Origin: Arthrobacter sp. MN05-02
GTDB taxonomy: Bacteria > Actinomycetota > Actinomycetes > Actinomycetales > Micrococcaceae
Direction of reading: 5' to 3'
Length of the DNA stretch: 64,000 nt
NCBI GenBank assembly: GCA_004001285.1
Contig: AP018697.1
Location: 2,356,001-2,420,000 of the forward strand
The notes under the pieces are model-generated. The model was not told the origin of the DNA. It did not search any database and saw nothing but the letters and a program-made list of their open reading frames with translations. A program made the position numbers and the translations under genes. Below are positions 52,844 through 62,597 of this stretch, piece after piece. Every line of letters starts with the position of its first letter. Position 1 is the first letter of the stretch.

Positions 52844-53686
52844 ATGACCAGCTGGCATGAGCGTCCGAGGGCCGCCTTCGACCTCGAGACGACGGGACGG
52901 GACCCGCTGACGGCCCGGGTCGTCACCGCGACGATCGTGCTCGTCGACGGCGCCGGGGAAGTGCTCGAACACCACGAGTGGCTGGCGGACCCGGGTATCG
53001 AGATCCCGGACGACGCCGCTGCGATCCACGGGGTCACGACGACCCACGCCCGGGCCAACGGCCTGCCCGCCGCCGAGGTGGTCCGCGGCATCGCGGCGGT
53101 CCTCGCTCGGCTCTTCACCGCGGGCGTGCCCGTCCTCGCCTTCAACGCGCGGTACGACTTCACGGTGCTCGCGCAGGAGGGCCACCGCCACGCCGTGACG
53201 GTCCCCCATCCCATGCCGGTGATCGATCCGTTCATCCTGGACAAGCAGGCGGACCGCTACCGGCGCGGCAAGCGGACGCTGACGGCGCTCTGCGAGCACT
53301 ACGGCATCCACTTCGAGAACGCCCACACCTCCGCGGCCGACGTCCTCGCGACGCTGCAGGTGGGCCGGGTCCTCGCCGAGCGGTACGCCTTCCTGCGCCG
53401 GCCCGCCGTCGAGCTCCACACCGCGCTGGTCGGCTGGGCCGATCGGCAGGCCGCCGGCTTCGAGGAGTACCTCCGCCGGACGGAGCCTACCGCGGTGGTC
53501 GAACGCGCCTGGCCGGTCATCGAACCCGTCGCGCACGCTGTCGGACCCGCTGTCGCACCCGCCGTCGAGCCTGTCGCACCCGCTGTCGGATCCGCTGTCG
53601 GGACTGCCCTCGGACCCGCTGTCGGGACTACCCGGCCCGCCGAGGCGGCGACGCAGCCGCTGCACCCGGTGGCTGCGCCGGTCTGA
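52844..53686 (+). CDS. DnaQ-like 3'-5' exonuclease (DEDDh)
   Basis: A 280-residue protein. Residues 8-190 are a complete DEDDh exonuclease domain: Asp13 and Glu15 in FDLETTG, HGVTTTHAR, Asp105 in FNARYDF, and His161/Asp166 in HTSAADVLAT. It probably acts as a stand-alone proofreader or repair exonuclease; the exact substrate is not evident. The C-terminal 50 residues are made of degenerate Pro-Ala-Val-Gly tetrapeptides from a DNA repeat. ATG 52844 lies in the sequence GGCCATGACC with a poor ribosome site. It is divergent from the ATL gene and converges closely (8 bp) with hemL. Confidence 0.85.
   Translation: MTSWHERPRAAFDLETTGRDPLTARVVTATIVLVDGAGEVLEHHEWLADPGIEIPDDAAAIHGVTTTHARANGLPAAEVVRGIAAVLARLFTAGVPVLAFNARYDFTVLAQEGHRHAVTVPHPMPVIDPFILDKQADRYRRGKRTLTALCEHYGIHFENAHTSAADVLATLQVGRVLAERYAFLRRPAVELHTALVGWADRQAAGFEEYLRRTEPTAVVERAWPVIEPVAHAVGPAVAPAVEPVAPAVGSAVGTALGPAVGTTRPAEAATQPLHPVAAPV
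53534..53626 (+). repeat. Degenerate 12-bp repeat in the exonuclease tail
   Basis: About seven imperfect copies of CCCGCTGTCGGA (one shortened to nine bases) encode a Pro-Ala-Val-Gly-type tail. Unit length is a multiple of three, so copy number can vary without frameshift. Confidence 0.75.
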
Positions 53687-53694
53687 CCGCCCGG

Positions 53695-55020
53695 CTAGTC
53701 GACCGGGACGGCCTCGGCCGCCGCCCGCGCCGCCGCGGGGAGCGCAGCGTGGATCCGTTCCATCGCCGCGTCGTCGTGCGCCGCGGAGAGGAACCAGGCC
53801 TCGTACACCGAGGGCGGCAGGTACACGCCGGAGTCGAGCATGGAGTGGAAGAACGGTCCGTAGCGGAACGCCTCCTGTCCCTGTGCGTCGGCGTAGTTCC
53901 ACACGCCGTGCTCGGCGGTGCCGAACGCGACGCTGAAGAGATTCCCCGCCCGCTGGATCGAGTGGTCGACGCCGGCCTTCGACAGTTCCGCCGAGAGGGC
54001 GTCGCTCACCTCGAGCGAGCGGGCGTCGACGTGCCGGTAGACGTCCGCCGTGGCCGCCGTGAGGGTGGCGACGCCCGCCGCCATGGCGATCGGGTTACCG
54101 GACAGGGTGCCGGCCTGGTAGACCGGCCCGATCGGAGCGAGGTAGTTCATCACGTCCGCGCGACCGCCGAGCGCCGCCGCGGGAATGCCGCCGCCGATCA
54201 CCTTGCCGAAGGTCAGCAGGTCGGGCGTCCACGGGTGCTCCGCGTCGTCCGCCCCGCCCGTGAGCTTCCAGTAGCCACCGGCGTGCGTGCGGAATCCGGT
54301 CATGACCTCGTCCACGATGAACAGGGCCCCGTGCTCGGAGGTGATGCGGCTGAGGAATGCGTTGAAGCCGGGAGCCGGCGTCACCACCCCCATGTTCGCG
54401 GGAGCCGCTTCCGTGATGACGGCGGCGATACGCTCGCCGTGCGTGCGGAATGCCTCCTCGACGGCTTCGACGTCGTTGTAGGGCAGGACGAGCGTCTCCG
54501 CCGTCGTGGCCTCCGTGACGCCGGCCGAACCGGGCAGCGCCAGGGTCGCCACGCCGGAGCCGGCGGACGCGAGGAGGCTGTCCACGTGCCCGTGATAGCA
54601 CCCGGCGAACTTCACGATGAGGTTGCGTGACGTGAATCCGCGCGCCAGGCGTACCGCCGTCATGGTGGCCTCGGTGCCGGTGGACACCATGCGCAGGAGT
54701 TCGACGGCGGGCACGCGTTCCTTCACCAGCTGGGCGAGGTCCGCCTCGGCGGGCGTCGAGGCGCCGAAGGTGAGTCCGTGGTCGACGGCGCGATGGACGG
54801 CCGCGATGACGTCCGGGTGGGAATGCCCGAGCAGGGCAGGTCCCCAGGAACAGACGAGGTCGACGTACTCGGTGCCGTCGGCGTCGCTGACGTAGGCCCC
54901 GTGGGCGTCGACGAGGAAACGCGGGGTACCGCCGACGGACCCGAAGGCCCGCACGGGGGAGTTGACGCCGCCGGGCATGAGGGCGCGGGCGCGTTCGTAC
55001 AAGTTCTCAGAAGTCGTCAT
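53695..55020 (-). CDS. hemL: Glutamate-1-semialdehyde 2,1-aminomutase
   Basis: A 441-residue class III PLP enzyme that makes 5-aminolaevulinate from glutamate semialdehyde. Visible are [12 protein letters not shown], the [18 protein letters not shown] loop, [12 protein letters not shown] and the PLP lysine in [13 protein letters not shown] 55020 matches the family start. It is the last gene of the leftward haem block, 18 bases after hemB, and follows the C5 route together with hemA. Confidence 0.96.
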   Translation of the reverse strand: MTTSENLYERARALMPGGVNSPVRAFGSVGGTPRFLVDAHGAYVSDADGTEYVDLVCSWGPALLGHSHPDVIAAVHRAVDHGLTFGASTPAEADLAQLVKERVPAVELLRMVSTGTEATMTAVRLARGFTSRNLIVKFAGCYHGHVDSLLASAGSGVATLALPGSAGVTEATTAETLVLPYNDVEAVEEAFRTHGERIAAVITEAAPANMGVVTPAPGFNAFLSRITSEHGALFIVDEVMTGFRTHAGGYWKLTGGADDAEHPWTPDLLTFGKVIGGGIPAAALGGRADVMNYLAPIGPVYQAGTLSGNPIAMAAGVATLTAATADVYRHVDARSLEVSDALSAELSKAGVDHSIQRAGNLFSVAFGTAEHGVWNYADAQGQEAFRYGPFFHSMLDSGVYLPPSVYEAWFLSAAHDDAAMERIHAALPAAARAAAEAVPVD

Positions 55021-55038
55021 GACGGTCCTTGGCTGGTT

Positions 55039-56025
55039 CTAGTGGTCGGTCTCGTCGAGCCAGAGCGCGAGCTCCGAGGCCCAGTAGGTGAGGATCATCT
55101 GTGCGCCGGCACGCTTGATGCCGAGCACCGACTCCTCGATGGCGCGCCGGCGGTCGATCCAGCCGTTGGCGGCCGCGGCCTCGATCATCGCGTACTCCCC
55201 CGAGATCTGGTACGCGGCGACGGGGACGGGCGACATCGCTGCGACGTCGGCCAGGATGTCCAGGTAGCTCATGGCCGGTTTGACCATCACCATGTCGGCG
55301 CCCTCCTCGAGGTCGAGCTCGACCTCGAGGATCGCTTCCCGGCGGTTCGCCGCGTCCATCTGGTAGGTCCGGCGGTCGCCCGTGAGCTGGGAGTCCACGG
55401 CCTCGCGGAACGGGCCGTAGAACGCGGAGGCGTACTTCGCCGCGTAGGCGAGCACCGCGGTGTCCTGGTGCCCGGCCTCGTCGAGCGCCTGGCGGATGAC
55501 GGCCACCTGGCCGTCCATCATGCCCGACGGGCCGAGGACGTGCGCCCCTGCCCTCGCCTGCTCGACGGCCATCTGCGCATACAGTCCGAGCGTCGCGTCG
55601 TTGTCCACGGAGCCGTCGGCCGCGAGGACGCCGCAGTGCCCGTGGTCCGTGAACTCGTCGAGGCAGACGTCGCTCATCACCACGAGGGAGTCGCCCACCT
55701 CGGAGCGGACATCCGCGATCGCGCGGTTCAGGACGCCGTCCGGGTCGATCCCCGCGCTGCCCGTCGCATCACGGTGCGCGGGGATGCCGAAGAGCATGAT
55801 GCCGCCGACGCCCCGCTCCACTGCTTCCGCGGCCGCGCGCTTGAGGGAGTCCGTGGTGTGCTGCACCACGCCGGGCATGGACAGGATGGGAACGGGCTCG
55901 TCGAGTCCTTCCCGGATGAAGGCCGGCAGGATCAGCTCGGACGGGTGGACGCGGTACTCGGCGACCATGCGTCGCATGGCCGGCGTCGAGCGCAGCCTCC
56001 GCGGGCGGTGCTGGGGGAAACTCAT
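55039..56025 (-). CDS. hemB: Delta-aminolevulinic acid dehydratase (porphobilinogen synthase)
   Basis: A 328-residue enzyme joining two aminolaevulinates to porphobilinogen. The Schiff-base lysines lie in [13 protein letters not shown] and [11 protein letters not shown]. The metal-site loop reads [14 protein letters not shown], with Cys-Asp-Cys where zinc enzymes have three cysteines and magnesium enzymes have Ala-Asp-Asp, so the metal preference is uncertain. ATG 56025 has GGAG seven bases upstream. It lies 13 bases after hemD. Confidence 0.96.
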   Translation of the reverse strand: MSFPQHRPRRLRSTPAMRRMVAEYRVHPSELILPAFIREGLDEPVPILSMPGVVQHTTDSLKRAAAEAVERGVGGIMLFGIPAHRDATGSAGIDPDGVLNRAIADVRSEVGDSLVVMSDVCLDEFTDHGHCGVLAADGSVDNDATLGLYAQMAVEQARAGAHVLGPSGMMDGQVAVIRQALDEAGHQDTAVLAYAAKYASAFYGPFREAVDSQLTGDRRTYQMDAANRREAILEVELDLEEGADMVMVKPAMSYLDILADVAAMSPVPVAAYQISGEYAMIEAAAANGWIDRRRAIEESVLGIKRAGAQMILTYWASELALWLDETDH

Positions 56026-56038
56026 GGCTGATCTCCGT

Positions 56039-56896
56039 TCAGTGGTGCGGGTGCAGGTAGGTCGGTTCGGCGCGGGAGAAGGCCTCCCCGACGGCCCGGG
56101 CGATCCCCTGCGGTGTGGGTTCCGCCGCCGTCGCTCCCGGATCCCAGCCCTGCGCACGCAGGGCCGCGGCGGTCGTGCGCCCGATGGCGACCGGGAAGAA
56201 GGCGAGTGGCCCGCTCCCCAGCCTTTCATGGAACTGCCGGACCGTGCTCGGCGCCGTGAAGACGACGGCGGGGTGGACAGCATCGGCCGCGAGCGCAGCG
56301 AGATCGCGTCGGGACAGCAGGGGCGGCTGCTCTCCCGGCTCCTCGATCGCCGGTACCCGCCGCGCGGTGTCGGCGGGGTAGGGCACGGTGCGGTAGGCCT
56401 CCACTCGACGGACCGCCCAGCCGCGTCGGGCGAGGCCGGCCTGCAGGTCCCCGGGGGCGAGGTCCCCCTGCGGCACGAGGACCGCCCCGGAACCGCGCGG
56501 GAACTCCCCCAGCAGGCCCGCCGACGACGCCTCCCGCGGCACCAAGTGGACCTCGACGTCGACGTCCGCCAGCAGGCGCGCGGTGGTCGAGCCGACGGCG
56601 GCGACCCTCGCCCCGCCCGAGCGGACCAGCGCTGCAAGCGGGGTGGGCCCGGAGGCCGCGACGAGGCCGAGCGCCCGGACGGCGTTCCCGCTGGTCACGA
56701 CGAGCCACTCGTACGCACCCCTGCCGAGCGCCCCCAGTTCAGCGGCGACGGCAGCGACGTCCGCGGGCAGTTCGGTGTCGGTCAGTGGAAGGGCGAAGAC
56801 CGGCAGGCCCGCCGCGCGGAGCGCGTCGGCGATCCGCGCGGACCGCTCGGGCTGCCGGAGGATGATCACCGGCTGAGCCGCCCGATCGTGGGTCAT
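56039..56896 (-). CDS. hemD: Uroporphyrinogen-III synthase
   Basis: A 285-residue two-lobed enzyme that closes hydroxymethylbilane into uroporphyrinogen III. The family is poorly conserved, but [46 protein letters not shown] and [12 protein letters not shown] are typical, and the position between hemC and hemB confirms the call. ATG 56896 starts six bases after the hemC stop. Confidence 0.9.
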   Translation of the reverse strand: MTHDRAAQPVIILRQPERSARIADALRAAGLPVFALPLTDTELPADVAAVAAELGALGRGAYEWLVVTSGNAVRALGLVAASGPTPLAALVRSGGARVAAVGSTTARLLADVDVEVHLVPREASSAGLLGEFPRGSGAVLVPQGDLAPGDLQAGLARRGWAVRRVEAYRTVPYPADTARRVPAIEEPGEQPPLLSRRDLAALAADAVHPAVVFTAPSTVRQFHERLGSGPLAFFPVAIGRTTAAALRAQGWDPGATAAEPTPQGIARAVGEAFSRAEPTYLHPHH

Positions 56897-56902
56897 GCGG
56901 GC

Positions 56903-57850
56903 CTAGTTGTTCAGCGGCGCGATATCGGCTGCACCGGACGCCAGCAGCTCCTCGGCGAGTTCGAGTCCGAGCCGCGCGGCGGCTACGGCGTCCGTCGCGG
57001 GTGCCGAGCGCGTGAGCCGGAGGATCGACCGGCCATCGAGGCTGCAGACCACGGCCTCCAGCGCGAGCTCGTCGCCGCGGAGGTGTGCGAGGGCGCCGAT
57101 CGGTGCAGCGCAGCCTGCCTCGAGCTGCAGCAGGACCGCGCGCTCCGCGGTCACCGCGAGCCGGGTCGGCAGGTGGTCGTAGTCCGCGAGGGCCCCGCGC
57201 AGCTCGGGTGTCGGTTCCGACTCGCGGCATTCGACCGCCAGGGCGCCCTGCCCGGGCGCGGGCAGCATGACGTCGGTGTCGATCAGCTCCGTGATGGCGT
57301 CCTCACGTCCCAGCCGCCGCAGCCCTGCCGCGGCGAGGACGACGGCGTCGAGGTCACCGGGCGCACCGATCACGAGTCCGGCGACGCGGCCGAGGCGCGT
57401 GTCGACGTTCCCGCGGATGTCGACCACCTCGAGCCCCGGCCGCGCCGACCGCAGTTGCGCGGCCCGCCGCGGGGAACCGGTTCCGACGCGTGCACCGTCC
57501 GGCAGCGTGGCGAGTGTCAGTCCGTCCCGCGCGCAGAGGGCGTCACGGACGTCCTCACGCTGGGGCACCGCGGCCACGGTGAGCCCGGGAGCCGGGAGCG
57601 TGGGCAGGTCCTTGAGCGAGTGCACGGCGATGTCGCACCGCTCCTCGAGCAGTGCGTCCCGGAGGGCGGCGACGAAGACGCCGGTGCCGCCGATCTGCGA
57701 GAGCGATCCCTTGGAGACGTCCCCTTCCGTGCGGACCCGGACGAGGTCGTAGGGCAGGCCTGCGAGGTCCGAGACCCGCTCCGCGACCGTCGTCGTCTGC
57801 GTCATCGCCAGGGCACTGCCCCGCGTCCCGACCCTGATGTGCCCGGTCAT
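56903..57850 (-). CDS. hemC: Porphobilinogen deaminase (hydroxymethylbilane synthase)
   Basis: A 315-residue enzyme polymerising four porphobilinogens. Motifs include RVGTRGSALAMTQT, HSLKDLPT, GTGSPRRAAQL and VDIRGNVDTRLG. The cofactor-attachment cysteine is in EAGCAAPIGA. The ATG at 57850 overlaps the hemH stop as ATGA, indicating coupled translation. Confidence 0.97.
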   Translation of the reverse strand: MTGHIRVGTRGSALAMTQTTTVAERVSDLAGLPYDLVRVRTEGDVSKGSLSQIGGTGVFVAALRDALLEERCDIAVHSLKDLPTLPAPGLTVAAVPQREDVRDALCARDGLTLATLPDGARVGTGSPRRAAQLRSARPGLEVVDIRGNVDTRLGRVAGLVIGAPGDLDAVVLAAAGLRRLGREDAITELIDTDVMLPAPGQGALAVECRESEPTPELRGALADYDHLPTRLAVTAERAVLLQLEAGCAAPIGALAHLRGDELALEAVVCSLDGRSILRLTRSAPATDAVAAARLGLELAEELLASGAADIAPLNN

Positions 57851-59055
57851 TCGGTACCGGGATTGGGCAGCGGCGTACCCACGGTGGAGTCGACGGCCGC
57901 GATGGTCGGCTTCTCGCCACGGCGGTTGGCGCAGCAGTTCGGTCGGCAGACGTCGTACCAGGGACCGAGGGCTGTCGCCGACGGGCGGTCGGCGATGTTG
58001 TTGTCGATGGTCCGCTCGAGGATCAGGTCGACCAGGCCCTCGACGAACTTCCGGTGCGTGCCCGGGGTGGGTACGCGATCGGCGACGATCCCGAGTTCGG
58101 CGCAGGTCTCCATCGCCTCGGTGTCGAGGTCCCAGGCCACCTCCATGTGGTCGGAGACGAATCCGAGCGGGACGATGACGACCCCGCGCGTCCCGTTCTC
58201 GTAGCGGTCCCGCAGGGCGTCGCTGATGTCCGGCTCGAGCCACGGGATGTGCGGTGCGCCCGAGCGGGACTGGTAGACCAGCGACCATTCGATCCCGTCG
58301 GACTCCGGGATCCTGTCCAGCACGGCCTGGGCGGTGGCGAGGTGCTGCGCGACGTAGGCGCCTTCCTCATAGGCCGGACCACCTTCCCCGTTGCGGGGTC
58401 CTGCCGCCTCGGCGTCGCCCATGGGGATCGAGTGGGTGGAGAACATGATGTGCACGGGCGCATCCGGCGTGCCCTGTTCGGCGAGCCCTGCGCGGACCGT
58501 GGCGAGACCCGCCGCCACGCCCTCGACGAACGGCTCCACGAAACCGGGGTGGTCGAAGTACTGCCGGACCTTGTCCACCTCGAGCCGTCCCTCGAGGCCG
58601 GTCTTCACGAGCGCCATCCCGAGGTCCTCGCGGTACTGGCGGCAGCTCGAGTAGCAGGAGTAGGCGCTCGTAGTGACGGCGAGCACCCTGCGGTGGCCGG
58701 CGTCGTAGGCCTCCTGCAGCGTGTCCGCGATGAAGGGCTCCCAGTTGCGGTTGCCCCAGTAGACGGGCAGGTCGATCCCGCGCCGGCGCAGTTCCGCCTC
58801 CATGGCGGCGCGGAGCGCGCGGTTCTGGCTGTTGATCGGGCTGACCCCGCCGAAGGCGCGGTAGTGGTGCGAGACCTCCTCGAGGCGCTCGTCCGGGATG
58901 CCGCGGCCGCGTGTGACGTTGCGCAGGAAGGGGATGACGTCGTCCTGCCCCTCGGGACCGCCGAAGGAGGCGAGCACGACGGCGTCGTACGCCTTGGGGG
59001 CCATGCGTCCGCCCGCGTCGACTCCGTCGAGGGGGTTGAAAGCCTGTGTCGTCAC
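57847..59055 (-). CDS. hemH: Coproporphyrin III ferrochelatase
   Basis: A 402-residue ferrochelatase, also called CpfC. Seen are YDAVVLASFGGPEGQDDV, RVLAVTTSAYSCYSSCRQYREDL, MFSTHSIPMGD with the metal-site histidine, and GFVSDHMEVAWDLD. The C-terminal WYDVCRPNCCANRRG with an upstream cysteine fits the [2Fe-2S] cluster of actinobacterial ferrochelatases. In this pathway it inserts iron into coproporphyrin III. The GTG at 59055 overlaps the hemQ stop as GTGA. Confidence 0.95.
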   Translation of the reverse strand: MTTQAFNPLDGVDAGGRMAPKAYDAVVLASFGGPEGQDDVIPFLRNVTRGRGIPDERLEEVSHHYRAFGGVSPINSQNRALRAAMEAELRRRGIDLPVYWGNRNWEPFIADTLQEAYDAGHRRVLAVTTSAYSCYSSCRQYREDLGMALVKTGLEGRLEVDKVRQYFDHPGFVEPFVEGVAAGLATVRAGLAEQGTPDAPVHIMFSTHSIPMGDAEAAGPRNGEGGPAYEEGAYVAQHLATAQAVLDRIPESDGIEWSLVYQSRSGAPHIPWLEPDISDALRDRYENGTRGVVIVPLGFVSDHMEVAWDLDTEAMETCAELGIVADRVPTPGTHRKFVEGLVDLILERTIDNNIADRPSATALGPWYDVCRPNCCANRRGEKPTIAAVDSTVGTPLPNPGTE

Positions 59056-59768
59056 TTGAGCACCTCTGCTATCTCGTCGTGGTGGATCCGCCGGCCCGTG
59101 TAGAACGGCACTTCCTCACGGACATGGCGGCGCGCTTCCGTCTCCCGGAGGTACCGCATGAGGTCCACGAGGTCCACGAGGTCGGGAGCCTCGAGTGCCA
59201 GGATCCATTCGTAGTCGTTGAGCGCGAAGGATGAGACCGTGTTGGAGATCACCTGGGGGTACTTGCGGCCCTTCATGCCGTGGTCCGTCAGCATCCCGCG
59301 CGGCTCCTCGGTGGGGAGGATGTACCACTCGTAGGACCGGACGAACGGGTACACGCAGACCCATTCGGCCGGCGGCACGCCGCGGGAGAAGGCCGGGCTG
59401 TGCGACTTCGAGAACTCGGCGTCGCGGTGGACCCCCATCGCCGACCACACCATGGAGGTCCCGGCGAACGTCCCGGTGCGGCGGAGCCTGCGGATCGCGG
59501 ACTGCAGCGCCTCGGGACGCGGGCCGTGCAGCCAGACCAGGATGTCCGCGTCGGCGCGCATGGCCGAGACGTCGTAGAAACCGCGGAGCACCACGCCGTC
59601 CTCCTCGAAGGAGGCGAGGACCTCCTCGAGCGGGGTGCCCGGGTCCGTCGTCGTGGACCCGCGTCGGAAGACGGTCCAGAGTGTGTAGAACAGCTCACCG
59701 GGGGCGTCTGCGCCCTCTCCGGTCTGCTGGGGAGCGTGGGCGGGCCTGCTACCGGTTAGCTCAGTCAT
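59052..59768 (-). CDS. hemQ: Coproheme decarboxylase HemQ (ChdC)
   Basis: A 238-residue chlorite-dismutase-family protein that decarboxylates coproheme to haem b with peroxide. Alignment by spacing to the Corynebacterium diphtheriae enzyme places the distal histidine at His123 (SHSPAF), the catalytic tyrosine at Tyr140 (VYPFVRSYEW) and the haem-ligand histidine at His163 (TDHGMK), exactly 17 and 40 residues apart as in that protein. ATG 59768 is clear. Its presence marks the coproporphyrin-dependent branch. Confidence 0.96.
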   Translation of the reverse strand: MTELTGSRPAHAPQQTGEGADAPGELFYTLWTVFRRGSTTTDPGTPLEEVLASFEEDGVVLRGFYDVSAMRADADILVWLHGPRPEALQSAIRRLRRTGTFAGTSMVWSAMGVHRDAEFSKSHSPAFSRGVPPAEWVCVYPFVRSYEWYILPTEEPRGMLTDHGMKGRKYPQVISNTVSSFALNDYEWILALEAPDLVDLVDLMRYLRETEARRHVREEVPFYTGRRIHHDEIAEVLK

Positions 59769-59840
59769 GGTACTAGTTTGCCCCCTGCCCGGAGACGATC
59801 CGAAATCCTCTTCTTCTACACGCGGTAGAAGCGAGGAATG

Positions 59841-61277
59841 TCACATCGTGGTGTCGGGATCGGCTGCATCGAGGGCGTCGGCGAGCGCGCCGGCGCGCGC
59901 CCTGGCATCGTCGATCACGGCGACGAGGCCGGTCCCGGCGAGCCATCCGCCCGTCACCGCGAGGGACTCCGCCTGGTCGGCGACGAGCGCTCGGATGCGT
60001 GCCACCGGCTCCCGGTGACCCACGGAGGCGTGGGGCAGGGCACCGGCCCAGCGCACCACGTCCCAGTCGAGCACATCGGCCTCCTGCATCGGGACGCCGA
60101 GCAGGGACGAGGCGTCGGCGAGCGCGTGGCGGTAGAGGGCGTCGTCCGGCGTGGCCAGTCCGACGTCGGCCGGGGTATCCCCCACGCGTCCGAAGGACAG
60201 CCGGAGCACGTGTGAGCCGGGTCCGGCCTGGTCGCGCAGCCACGCCCACTTGGCGGTCGCGTGGGTCAGCGCCTTGGCGGCGACTCCCTCCACGCCGCGG
60301 GCCACCAGCACACCGGTGCCGCGCGGGCGGGCGTCGAGTTCGGGGACGTCGACGATCAGCGTGACGAGGGCGACGCCCGGCACCGGGTCCGGCCGCTCCC
60401 CGGCCACCGCCGGGATGGCCGGACCGAGGAGGTCGACGGCGGCGCGGCCCTCCGTCGCGACGAGGACGCCGTCGGCCGGGATCCGCCGCGCAAGGGTCGA
60501 GTGTTCCGTCGTCACGGTCCAGGCCGCGCCCGAGCGGGTGATCGCCGTGACCTGTTCGCCCGTGCGCAGGTCGGCGCCGTCCGCGACGAGTTCGGCCACG
60601 AGGGCGTCCCGGAGCTGCGCGATGCCCCCGGCCAGGCCACCGACCGCGGCACCGGCCGGCGCCGCCTGCCGCAGGGCTCCGGCCGCCGCTCCGAGGGAGC
60701 CGAGGCGACCCATGGTGGAGCGCAGCCCCGGGGCCACGGAGTCGACGTCGAGGTCGTCGGGGTCGGCCGAGAACACGCCGCCGGCGACGGGCGCCACGAG
60801 CCGGGTGAGGACCTCATCGCCCATCCGGGTGCGGACCAGCTCACCGAGGCTGACCTTCGTGCGGGTCGCGAGCGGGCCCACCGGCAGCACCCTGTCGAGG
60901 GCTGCCCTGAGGGCGCCGGCCCGTCCGATCACCGCTGTGACGGCCGGATCCGACGGATCCGCGGGGATGCCGAGCACTCCGGAGCTGGGGAGCGGCTGCG
61001 CCGAGGCCGCGAGGTCCCTGCCGGGGAGCTGCACCCAGGCGCCGGTGGCATCGGGCGCCACGATGCGGTCGCCCAGCCCCAGTTCCTCGGCGAGCGCGGG
61101 CACGGTGGCCGAGCGCGTGGAGAAGGATTCGGCGCCGCTGTCCAGCCGGAGACCGCCGAGCACGCGACCGTCCACGGTCCCGCCGAAACGGCCGGACCGC
61201 TCGAGCAGCGTCACGTGGAAACCCCTCTGCAGGAGCGTGCGTGCGCCCACGAGACCGGCCATGCCCCCGCCGATCAC
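59841..61277 (-). CDS. hemY: Coproporphyrinogen III oxidase, HemY/CgoX type
   Basis: An FAD amine-oxidase-family protein that oxidises coproporphyrinogen III to coproporphyrin III. The dinucleotide motif is VVIGGGMAGLVGAR with LLERSGRFGGTV after it; the C-terminus has GGWLAGTGLVAVI. No ATG, GTG or TTG exists in frame upstream of the GTG at 61277, which would cut off the first strand of the FAD fold. An ATG at 61366, two bases after the hemE stop, is well placed but out of frame by a two-base shift; a GC-repeat at 61310-61315 is a candidate for a sequence error. The true N-terminus probably reaches 61366. Confidence 0.88.
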   Translation of the reverse strand: MIGGGMAGLVGARTLLQRGFHVTLLERSGRFGGTVDGRVLGGLRLDSGAESFSTRSATVPALAEELGLGDRIVAPDATGAWVQLPGRDLAASAQPLPSSGVLGIPADPSDPAVTAVIGRAGALRAALDRVLPVGPLATRTKVSLGELVRTRMGDEVLTRLVAPVAGGVFSADPDDLDVDSVAPGLRSTMGRLGSLGAAAGALRQAAPAGAAVGGLAGGIAQLRDALVAELVADGADLRTGEQVTAITRSGAAWTVTTEHSTLARRIPADGVLVATEGRAAVDLLGPAIPAVAGERPDPVPGVALVTLIVDVPELDARPRGTGVLVARGVEGVAAKALTHATAKWAWLRDQAGPGSHVLRLSFGRVGDTPADVGLATPDDALYRHALADASSLLGVPMQEADVLDWDVVRWAGALPHASVGHREPVARIRALVADQAESLAVTGGWLAGTGLVAVIDDARARAGALADALDAADPDTTM

Positions 61278-61368
61278 GACGATGGTCCGGCGTCGCGGGG
61301 CCCGCTCCTGCGCGCCCGCGTCGCCGGGCGGCCCGGCAGCCCCGTCGCGGTCCCGCGCTTCGCCATGC

Positions 61369-62430
61369 CTACGGCTCCACGGAGTGGACGAGCTCGACGA
61401 CGCGCGTCAGGACGTCAGGGTCCGTCTCCGGCGGGACCCCGTGTCCGAGGTTCACCACGTGGCCCGGTGCCGACGAACCGGCCTCGAGCACGTCGCGGAC
61501 GTGCTGCTCGAGGACGGGCCAGGGTGCGGGGAGCAGGGCCGGGTCGATGTTGCCCTGGAGCGGAACGGTGCCGCCGAGCCGACGGCCGGCCTCGTCGAGG
61601 GGCAGGCGGTAGTCGACACCGATGACGTCCACCCCAACCTCGTGCATGGCACCGAGCAGTTCGGAGGTCCCGGTGCCGAAGTGGATCAGGGGTGCCCCCA
61701 GGCCGCGGACGTGGTCCAGGGCGCGGCGCGACGCCGGCGCGACGGAACGACGGTAGTCGGCGAGCCCCAGCGAACCGGCCCACGAATCGAACAGCTGCGC
61801 TGCGCTCGCACCGGCCTCCAGCTGCGCGCGGAGGAACATGCCGGAGGCGTCCGCGGCCCACTCCGTCAGCGCACGCCACGTGTCCGGGTCGGAGTGCATC
61901 ATGGTGCGCGGACCGAGGTGATCGCGTGACGGCCGCCCCTCCACCATGTAGGCGGCCAGGGTGAACGGGGCACCCGCGAATCCGATGAGCGGTGTGGAGC
62001 CGAGCTGGGCGACGGTGAGGGCGACGGCCCGGCGGATGGGCTCGAGCGCCTCGTCCGTCAGCCGGGGCAGGGCCGCCACGTCGGCGGCGGACCGGATGGG
62101 CTTGCCGAGGACGGGACCGACACCGGGGACGATGTCCACGTCGACCCCGGCCAGCATGAGCGGGATCACGATGTCGGAGAAGAAGATGCCGGCGTCGACG
62201 TCGTGCCGGCGGACGGGCTGGAGGGTGATCTCGGACGCCATCTCGGGGTCCAGGCAGGACTCGAGCATGTTCGTGCCCTCCCGCAGCGCGCGGTACTCGG
62301 GCAGGGACCGTCCCGCCTGGCGCATGAACCACACGGGCCGGCGGTGCGGAGTCTGCCCGCGATACGCGGAGATGAGGGCCGAGCCGGACGTGCGTCCGTC
62401 GACCAGCGGGTGCGATGCTCCAAGGTCCAT
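61369..62430 (-). CDS. hemE: Uroporphyrinogen decarboxylase
   Basis: A 353-residue TIM-barrel enzyme converting uroporphyrinogen III to coproporphyrinogen III. Signature sequences are PVWFMRQAGRSLPEYR, FSDIVIPLMLAGVDV, GFAGAPFTLAAYMVEG and FDSWAGSLG; the terminal VNLGHGVPPETD is present. ATG 62430 is the family start. It heads the leftward haem operon, divergent from hemA. Confidence 0.97.
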   Translation of the reverse strand: MDLGASHPLVDGRTSGSALISAYRGQTPHRRPVWFMRQAGRSLPEYRALREGTNMLESCLDPEMASEITLQPVRRHDVDAGIFFSDIVIPLMLAGVDVDIVPGVGPVLGKPIRSAADVAALPRLTDEALEPIRRAVALTVAQLGSTPLIGFAGAPFTLAAYMVEGRPSRDHLGPRTMMHSDPDTWRALTEWAADASGMFLRAQLEAGASAAQLFDSWAGSLGLADYRRSVAPASRRALDHVRGLGAPLIHFGTGTSELLGAMHEVGVDVIGVDYRLPLDEAGRRLGGTVPLQGNIDPALLPAPWPVLEQHVRDVLEAGSSAPGHVVNLGHGVPPETDPDVLTRVVELVHSVEP

Positions 62431-62597
62431 ACCGCAGATTCTGCCGAAGATCCCGGCCGATGGTTAACCGGGGCGCCGGCTGCCGGGGCGGGCGTGGGCA
62501 ACATCACCTGCTGGTGGAGGGACACGATCCCGCAGAATCCCGCGGTTTGCAAGCGCCGGTAAGGATCACCTATTCAGGGAACGGGGGTCGTTCTCGG

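Noticed and set aside
45550..52847. Very long open frames on the plus strand (over 1000 codons) opposite adnB and adnA
   Set aside because: They are antisense shadows of high-G+C genes: low-complexity Arg/Gly/Pro-rich translations without family motifs, while the minus-strand frames have full helicase and nuclease motifs.
53534..53626. Possible CRISPR-like short repeat array
   Set aside because: Units are 12 bases, contiguous without spacers and in frame within the exonuclease gene, so it is a coding repeat.
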